37,385 nucleotides of DNA from an uncultured bacterium. Its GTDB lineage: Bacteria > Patescibacteriota > Minisyncoccia > Phycocordibacterales > PALSA-1337. Position numbers and translations under genes: made by a program. Of the stretch, positions 37,297 through 37,385 are shown one piece after another. How positions within the stretch are numbered: position 1 is the stretch's first letter; each line of letters starts with the position of its first letter. The notes beneath the pieces were generated by a model. That model ran no database searches. It saw only the letters and a list, made by a program, of their open reading frames with translations, and was not told where the DNA came from. The DNA lies in assembly GCA_903846945.1 (NCBI GenBank), contig CAINCE010000040.1:1-37385 (forward strand), read 5' to 3'.

Positions 37297-37385
<89 letters not shown>

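Overview
The window looks like a chromosomal segment of a Candidate Phyla Radiation (Patescibacteria, Parcubacteria-like) bacterium. This is inference from reduced housekeeping proteins: PheS without its N-terminal coiled coil, PheT without the OB-fold tRNA-binding domain, AlaS ending after the editing domain, a family-4-like uracil-DNA glycosylase without Fe-S ligands, and short L13. CPR-style secreted proteins and very few Shine-Dalgarno sequences agree. TGA is used as a stop, so this is not a code-25 lineage.

Layout. 1-1372: a candidate structured RNA, then a hicB-hicA-ORF3 operon. 1373-3510: an NYN-domain nuclease and tsaD, divergent, each bounded by hairpin terminators. 3511-5950: two secreted proteins on the minus strand. 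6086-7376: a PrsW-type membrane protease with a small heat-shock protein. 7439-9634: gyrB. 9635-10717: a repeat-rich spacer, a zinc-ribbon-like hypothetical gene and a spacer. 10718-16637: mrdA (PBP2), pheS and pheT in one direction, followed by an orphan ParA-type ATPase. 16728-24617: one giant secreted protein (2629 residues) of Ig/FN3-like domains and four beta-helix modules. 24944-29432: the operon infA-rpmJ-rpsM-rpsK-rpsD-rpoA-rplQ-rplM-rpsI. 29433-32488: a spacer with two DnaA boxes and a candidate small RNA, then a baseplate-J-like membrane protein and an FtsA/PilM-like protein. 32644-37272: alaS, an M3-type metallopeptidase and a uracil-DNA glycosylase. The window ends in a perfect 7-bp tandem array.

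Three genome-style features stand out. (1) Many first genes of transcription units have a -10 hexamer ending only 6-9 nt before the ATG and no Shine-Dalgarno, which points to leaderless mRNAs. (2) Degenerate tandem arrays with 7-, 8- or 9-nt units sit at cistron junctions, often as two complementary arms, and also inside the reading frames of pheS and pheT. A short palindromic repeat likewise occurs between genes and inside gyrB and pheT. (3) Several compact transcription units or promoter modules appear without a protein gene, notably a two-hairpin RNA with a UUCG tetraloop next to paired DnaA boxes at 29541-29669.

Most genes are information-processing or cell-envelope functions. Candidate accessory material is the HicBA operon, the two genes whose base composition looks richer in G+C than their surroundings (4865-5950 and 9999-10487), and the giant surface protein.
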